Shown: one piece after another, positions 58,727 through 64,000 of the stretch
Position numbering within the stretch: the first letter of the stretch is position 1
How the letters are laid out: every line of letters starts with the position of its first letter
Origin: Acanthacorydalis orientalis
Taxonomy: Eukaryota > Arthropoda > Insecta > Megaloptera > Corydalidae
Reading direction: 5' to 3'
DNA: 64,000 bases
NCBI GenBank assembly: GCA_034766995.1
Contig: CM068316.1
Span: 19,025,590-19,089,589 of the forward strand
Notes under the pieces: generated by a model
What the model saw: only the letters and a program-made list of their open reading frames with translations
Database searches by the model: none
What the model was told of the DNA's origin: nothing
Made by a program: the position numbers and the translations under genes

Positions 58727-61106
58727 CTAATACCAAGTATATAAAGGCGGATGAACTCCAAATTGGGGAGGTTTGTGATAATGGTGTGATGCTGTGTGGA
58801 TCTGATCTGATGAATCTGGATGTGAAGATAATTTTTCATTGTTTCCTAATTGATTATTTAGATCAATACTACTGGCACTATTCAAAGTTGTTGGTGCATG
58901 TATAAGATGATCTGTTGTTGAATTATCATGTACAATACCAGCTAAATGATTTTGAATTCCATGATATGGTATATCTAAAGTTGATTGAGAAGAAGTTAAA
59001 CGTCCTAAAGTTGTTTGCACATGATGTATTGAAGGGCCAAGTTCGCCTAAATTCGTTAAATAAGTGTTATGAGAATGACAGCTGTCTACCAGCATACCAA
59101 TTGATGTAGAATGCTCGAGATTTTCAAGATTTGTTGACCGTTTTGGAATGTCTAAAGACGATGTTGTTATAGGTGTTAGCGGTTTCCAATTTATTTCAGA
59201 AATTACACTTTTCTGTCCGATTTTTAAACGATTTGTCGGCGATGATATATTTTTTTGTAAATGTATCTTATCTTCAGTGAAATGCGTCTTCTTATCATTT
59301 GTTATCATATTTTCAGCAGCACTTGTTTCAGCTGATGTTACACTTATTATGCTATTAGGTGTTGGAGGTAAAGCGTATTGACTTTGTCGTCCGAGTACAC
59401 TGGAATGGTTGTCACAATTTACATCAACTGGAGATGATGTGCTAGTATTGATTGTTATTGTCTTTGTTTTTGGCTGAGGTAAACTGTTTTTAATACTTTG
59501 GTTACAAGTTGACTTATTGGAAGATGATACTGTTAATAGATCATAACAAGAAGTTGGTTCAGCTGTAGTTGGCACGACTAGAAGATTATTGTTTTCTTGA
59601 CTTTGTATATTGTTAGATAATATATTATAGGAATTTGATATGCCAACATTTGCAGTATTAGAATCAGAATTTGAAGAATGCAGTTGAGGTGTTCCTGCGC
59701 TTGTATTTGAGTAATGGATATTTCTATGTGAACTTATAACTGCATGATGTTGCGTACTTGCTTGTTGAAGATGGTTTGGAATCATTTCAGTTACAGAACG
59801 TAACTGTCCGTGTATATGTGATTGTGAATAAGCATGCTGATAATTATTATTAGGCTGATAAATATCCATCACTACAAAATAAAAACGAAGTCTTTGTTTA
59901 TAAAAATAATCTAAACGCTATACTATTTTTTTATTTGAAAATACATAAGCAAGATATATTTGTAAGGTACGAGGTCAGACAATTAAGTAATGCGACCGAT
60001 TTTTTTTCTCGGCCTGTGGTAACACTGCGAACCTGTAACTCCGCCACCGTAATAGCAGATCCCTACTCTCTCGATTGAGCCCTTGACCACCCTCGTACGA
60101 TCATTTCTTCGCCAGCTGTTTAGTGTTTTGTAACAATGCGCGAGTAGTGCATGTCACGAAAATGGAACAGAGAAATTTAGAGCAACGGTGCGCGATAAAA
60201 TTTTGTGCAAAACTCGGCGAAACCGCGACAGAAACTTATGAAAAAGTGCTTAAAGTGTATGGTAGTGATGCCCTGAGTCGTAGTCAGGTGCTTCGGTGGC
60301 ATGCCGATTTTAAAAAAGGCCGTGAGAGAAGATGGCGAGAATGAGCAAGTCCAAAGTGAAAACCATGTTGATTTGCTTCTTCGACAGCAAAGGGGTGGTT
60401 CACAAAGAGTTCGTACCACCTGGACAAACCGTAAATCAAGTATTCTACCGCAATGTGCTCGAAAAATTACGAAAAAGGGTGCTCAGAGTGCGTCCAGAGA
60501 TCGCGAAGACTTGGGTTCTGCATCACGACAATGCTCCCTGTCACAGTGCGTTCAGTGTCTCTCAGTTTTTGGCGTCTAAAGGCATCGCAACGTTACCACA
60601 ACCGCCCTATTCACCGGACATGTCACTCTGCGACTTTTTCCTATTCCCCCATATGAAAAAATTCGTCAAAGGTCGACATTTTGACTCCGTTGAAGATATC
60701 CAAGAATCTGTGACGAGGGTACTCGGAGAGGTCCCACAAGAAGTGTTCCAGAATTGTCACGAAAACTGGAAAACTCGCTGGAATAAGTGTATAGATGCGG
60801 GAGGGGACTACTTTGAAGGGGATCGCAGCGATGTACCTTAATTTTTAAATACATTCGATTTTTGAATTTTGTCGCATTACTTAATTGTTTTGACCTCGTA
60901 CATTTTATATATAAGTAACTATACTTACTAGGTTGATTCCCGACTGTGATAAAACCGGAATTTTCTGAAGGTAATACTGGGTAAGAACTAGATACTGCTG
61001 TATAAGCTGGTGTATAAGTAGATAAGTTAGAATTAATACCAGAATATGTGTTTGAGTTTGATGAAAGTTGTTTTCTTAATCTAGCTCGTCGGTTAGAAAA
61101 CCATAC
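58727..61106 (-). CDS. Pax3/7-family homeobox gene (paired/gooseberry type), last two exons
   Basis: Exons 60929-61106 and 58727-59871 on the minus strand, joined across a 1057-bp GT..AG intron. The first begins with the end of a homeodomain, VWFSNRRARLRKQ. Ser at homeodomain position 50 (WFSNRR) is diagnostic of Pax proteins, and RARLRKQ matches the Pax3/7 (prd, gsb, gsb-n) group and not Pax4/6, which have RAKWRR. The acceptor falls between homeodomain residues 46 and 47, a classical position. The remaining about 430 residues are a low-complexity Ser/Asn/His/Gln-rich tail, ending PPLYTWY, probably a transactivation region. Known role: segmentation and neural patterning transcription factors. 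The paired domain and the first two homeodomain helices were not found up to 64000, so the gene continues off the window. Confidence 0.88.
59970..60898 (+). mobile_element. mariner element with central deletion, in a Pax3/7 intron
   Basis: Ends share CGAGGTCAGACAATTAAGTA and, inverted, CGAGGTCAAAACAATTAAGT, continuing into AATGCGAC. TA is duplicated at 59968-59969 and 60899-60900. Length is 929 bp against about 1.3 kb for intact mariners. The element is in the opposite orientation to the host gene and fills most of the intron. Its termini and coding parts are well preserved, indicating recent insertion. Confidence 0.92.
60162..60841 (+). pseudogene. mariner transposase with internal deletion
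   Basis: The N-terminal HTH part (MEQRNLEQRCAIKFCAKLGE to FKKGRER, 60162-60330) is followed directly, in another frame, by the C-terminal part (SKSKVKTMLICFFDSKG, VHKEFVPPGQTVNQVFY, WVLHHDNAPCHSA, QPPYSPDMSLCDFFLFP). The second catalytic Asp (HHDNAPCH) and third (YSPDMSLCDFF) are present. The region with the first Asp (ITGDET-like) is deleted with part of the HTH, so it cannot be active. Confidence 0.9.
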
Positions 61107-61546
61107 CTAAAAAAACGTGTAAATAATTTACAATCTTTTCTTAAAATTTAATCGTCAGACGTTCCTGTAAAATTCTCAAATTCTTATTTATTTTTAGATA
61201 TAAAATTAAACAATTATACTTATTAATTTTGATTGATAGTGTATGTATTTTTACAAAGTTATGCCAGTTATAGACTAATGAAAGGATAGAAGTTATATTA
61301 ATGTTAGATATTTTGTAAAATTTAAATTATTCCCAAATAAGTAACATTTATTGCAGTTAAGATCTAAAAAAGTAGTTTTTCATGTTTTTTTTTTTAAAAA
61401 AAGTTTAATTTAAATACAAAATTATTTTTCCTTTTCTAAGTTAATGTTAGATTTTGCAAAATTTTGTTCATGATAACAAATTTAAAACTTTGTTCCATGT
61501 ATAAAATGTTTTCTTTTGTATGCATTTGTAATTTTTGTATAGTATA
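61107..61546. other. intron of the Pax3/7 gene
   Basis: AT-rich DNA directly 5' of the homeodomain exon in gene orientation; no upstream exon recognised here. Confidence 0.5.
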
Positions 61547-62362
61547 CGTTGGTCATTTGATAAGTTTGTTAAATTTCTATGATGTGGTGCCACCATTCAT
61601 TTAGAACGTCACAGCCATCAAGTGTCACTTTTCAAATTAATATAGGCGAAATTTCAGCCAGAAGCTACGCTTTGTTCACGTTATACAGATGTTTGTATTG
61701 AGCATTGTAGCAGTTACCGAAGAATGGAAAAAACGAGCAGGACTTTTTGCCTCAATTCGTCACCGTGGATGAAACATAGATCCACTACTACACAATTGAG
61801 TCGAATAAAGGAGTCAAAGCAGTGGATAATGACTGGTAAAAATGTGCAGAAGAAAGCGAAGATCGTTTGGTTGATTAGGAAAGTGTGACCACTGTTTTTT
61901 GTGATTCCCAAGGAAACATTCTGATTGACTACTTAACGAAGGAAAAACTATAACAGAAGTCTATTTATGCAATATTATTGAACTGTTTGAAAGAAGAACT
62001 GGAACCAACAAGATTGGCGCATAAAAAAGTGCTCTTTCACCAGTCTCATAAATCGACCATCTCAATGGCAAAATTTCACGAATTAGGCTTCGAACTGATT
62101 CCTTATCTACCCTATTATCTGTATTTGGCGTTGTGCGACTTGTTTCTCTTCTGAAACTTGATAATTTGACTCGGTGGGAAGAAATTCTCGAAATATTCTT
62201 TCGTCGAATGAGAATGTTATCACCTCCGTCAATGTGTATTTTTCAGACTCGCTGGACTAAGTGTATAGCCCTCAATGGAGACTATGTTGAGAAATAAAAT
62301 CGATTATTTCCAAGAAACTGTGTTTAAGATGCTTTTTTACCATATTTATCAAATGATCCACG
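61547..62362 (+). mobile_element. decayed mellifera-type mariner
   Basis: Flanked by TATA, with inverted ends CGTTGGTCATTTGATAAGTT and CGTGGATCATTTGATAAATA. Between them, interrupted by stops and frameshifts, are recognisable mariner segments: FVTVDET (first catalytic Asp), HYYTIESNKGVK, SVTTVFCDSQGNILIDYL, KKVLFHQSHKSTISMAKFHE (second Asp lost: HQS for HQD), LGFELIPYLPYY and ALCDLFLF. The HTH half is missing (length about 815 bp). It is much older than the mariner at 59970. It probably also lies in an intron of the Pax3/7 gene. Confidence 0.85.
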
Positions 62363-63890
62363 TATATTGGCTTTCATCAAAAGTAAATAAAGGATTTACT
62401 TGCGAAAAAAACATTTACATTTTATTTTTTTAACATTGTATCATCGGTTTTATAAAACTTTCGATTCCTAGAAGTTTTACAATTTTACTTATTATATTGT
62501 TAATATAGATTTCTTATAATAAAAAATAATTAAACTAATCAAAAAACTAAAAATATCTCGAAGTCGATTTAGATATGTATTATTTATTGAAATTTTGTAA
62601 AAAAATACACTGTATTTTTCAGAAGAAACTTTACTTGACTAAAATTATTAGAAAACGAAATGAATATTTAACACTTTAATATTATAATACCTAATCTCCC
62701 ATTGTAATATTAAAATAAATATAAATAATATGACTTTTAACAATAGATATTTATTAATTGATTATTCGCATATACTTTTCCTATGTTGGTAAATCTTTGC
62801 TAATGAACTGATAATTTTGTATAAAATTTATTTAATTTGGAAAATGTTTTATTACATTTTACATACATGATAAACATGTATTTTATAAATTATATAGGCA
62901 CATTATATATCAAAATTGTGTGAAATTAATATTTACATGTTAACTCTCATAAATAACATTTAAGTCATAAAACAGTTTTAAAAATAAAAAAAGTTTCCTG
63001 TTTAAAATAATTGACAGTACATTGAAATAAATAAATAAATGATTATTAAACTCCTGTTGCTGTTATACTTGACAACTTTTTATAATTCTTTGTGCGATGC
63101 TTTTTTAAATTAATATATTACATTATGAAAAAGTTCATACGGTTACTTAGTAAGTATTTATTATAATTTAGTATAAATGAATAGTTTATGTATTTTGGAA
63201 AAGGGTAAAAAGTAAATAAATACCCTTGAATCAATTTATATTTGATTAAAAATTTCAAACTTGCAATTCTTTTTTACAGATTTTGTGTTATTAATATTTT
63301 GGACGGATTATGGACGTGAGTTGCAAAATGACTTGTGAACGAGAAAGAAATAATTGCTTGTTTTTCATCGAGCCTTAATCATAATCAACAAAAGCTTCGA
63401 TTCAATGACAAATGAAAACATTTTGTGGCTGTTAAAATATATAAAGCCACAATATTTCGTTGACACGAAAACGAAAGACATTTCATTAAAGATTATTTCC
63501 ATAAATTCAAAGGTTATTGCAGGTTTTCGAGGAGAGATGGACACCGATTTGGACATTTGTTAAAATTGGGACATACGACCTCTCGTATATGACCATATAT
63601 CCCAATGAAAATCAGTAGTGCAATTAATTCCATTATTGATTTCAGAAATAATATTTTTATTAGAGGTTTTGGTAAGTTAAGATTAAAATTCAAACATTTC
63701 TTCGATAATTTCAATTTCGAATTATTAAAATTCTCAGATAATTAATTAATAACTACATTTTTTTCTTAATATTAACTGGCTTCAGTCATTATTTTATTAC
63801 TTAAATGGTCTCTTAATTTTTTTTAAATATATTCTTTTTTCTCTTTTGCATTCTGCAATGATATCTAATTTTCTATAGAAAATTGTATTA
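62363..63890. other. AT-rich region, no gene recognised
   Basis: Either further intron of the Pax3/7 gene or intergenic. Frames near 63354-63714 have no recognisable motif. No homeodomain or paired-domain coding sequence was seen on the minus strand. Confidence 0.45.
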
Positions 63891-63898
63891 ATTAATTT

Positions 63899-64000
63899 AT
63901 TAACACTAACGACCGGGCACGCCAATTGGCATCCTAAACAAAATTAGCGTTATTTACTGGGAAAGCCAATTTGCGTCCTATATATATATATATATATATA
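63899..64000. repeat. possible transposon terminus at the window edge
   Basis: TTAACACTAACGACCGGG begins a stretch with two similar blocks, GCCAATTGGCATCCTA and GCCAATTTGCGTCCTA, followed by (TA)n. A TTAA followed by CACTAACG recalls piggyBac-like ends with subterminal repeats, but only one end is inside the window. Confidence 0.3.

Noticed and set aside
58727..59871. First guess that the Ser/Asn-rich frame belongs to an Otx/orthodenticle gene
   Set aside because: The upstream exon encodes WFSNRRARLRKQ with Ser at homeodomain position 50. Otx has Lys there.

Overview
The window is eukaryotic nuclear DNA, most likely from an insect. It is very AT-rich, full of (TA)n microsatellites, and carries intron-containing genes with GT..AG borders. 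The conserved genes are GABARAP/Atg8, RFC4, RpL22, an SLC35F6-like transporter and a Pax3/7-type homeobox gene. The transposons (BEL/Pao, R2, piggyBac, mariner including a mellifera-like copy) fit an insect; a hymenopteran is plausible, but the sequence alone does not prove it.

Layout. Positions 1-3767 are AT-rich with no recognised gene. Positions 3768-33922 form one giant repeat structure of about 30 kb. It is bounded by inverted repeats of about 440 bp (3768-4220 and 33489-33922). Inside are two truncated copies of a 1320-bp unit, a broken BEL/Pao retrotransposon piece (5326-6920), then 20 head-to-tail, nearly identical 1320-bp units, each with an intact 373-codon reading frame of unknown function. 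Each unit ends in a hairpin. At the last unit this hairpin becomes the centre of a perfect palindrome with 171-bp arms, after which the right inverted repeat begins. I see no transposase in it. This is the most unusual object in the window.

Positions 33923-36842 hold a dead mariner fragment and long microsatellites. From 36843 a compact gene set follows: GABARAP (+, 3 exons), RFC4 (-, 7 exons), RpL22 (-, 3 exons) and SLC35F6-like (+, 8 exons). I could join complete open reading frames for all four (119, 350, 139 and 377 residues). Between GABARAP and RFC4 lies a piggyBac-like element (38844-42602) that contains a 3'-truncated, frameshifted R2 retrotransposon still attached to about 115 bp of 28S rDNA upstream of the R2 target site, so rDNA-derived sequence sits outside the rDNA. 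Between RFC4 and RpL22 is a long-inverted-repeat (foldback) element with a small MITE beside it.

Positions 51483-58726 are AT-rich with nested DNA-transposon remnants: a pogo/Tigger-like element containing a piggyBac-like one, a degraded Tc1/mariner-superfamily copy, a MITE and a probable BEL-type LTR. Positions 58727-61106 are the last two exons of a Pax3/7 (paired/gooseberry) gene on the minus strand. Their intron is almost entirely a deleted mariner element. Its upstream exons lie beyond the window or were not found. A second, heavily decayed mellifera-type mariner lies at 61547-62362. The conserved genes are ordinary housekeeping or developmental genes and do not form a functional cluster.
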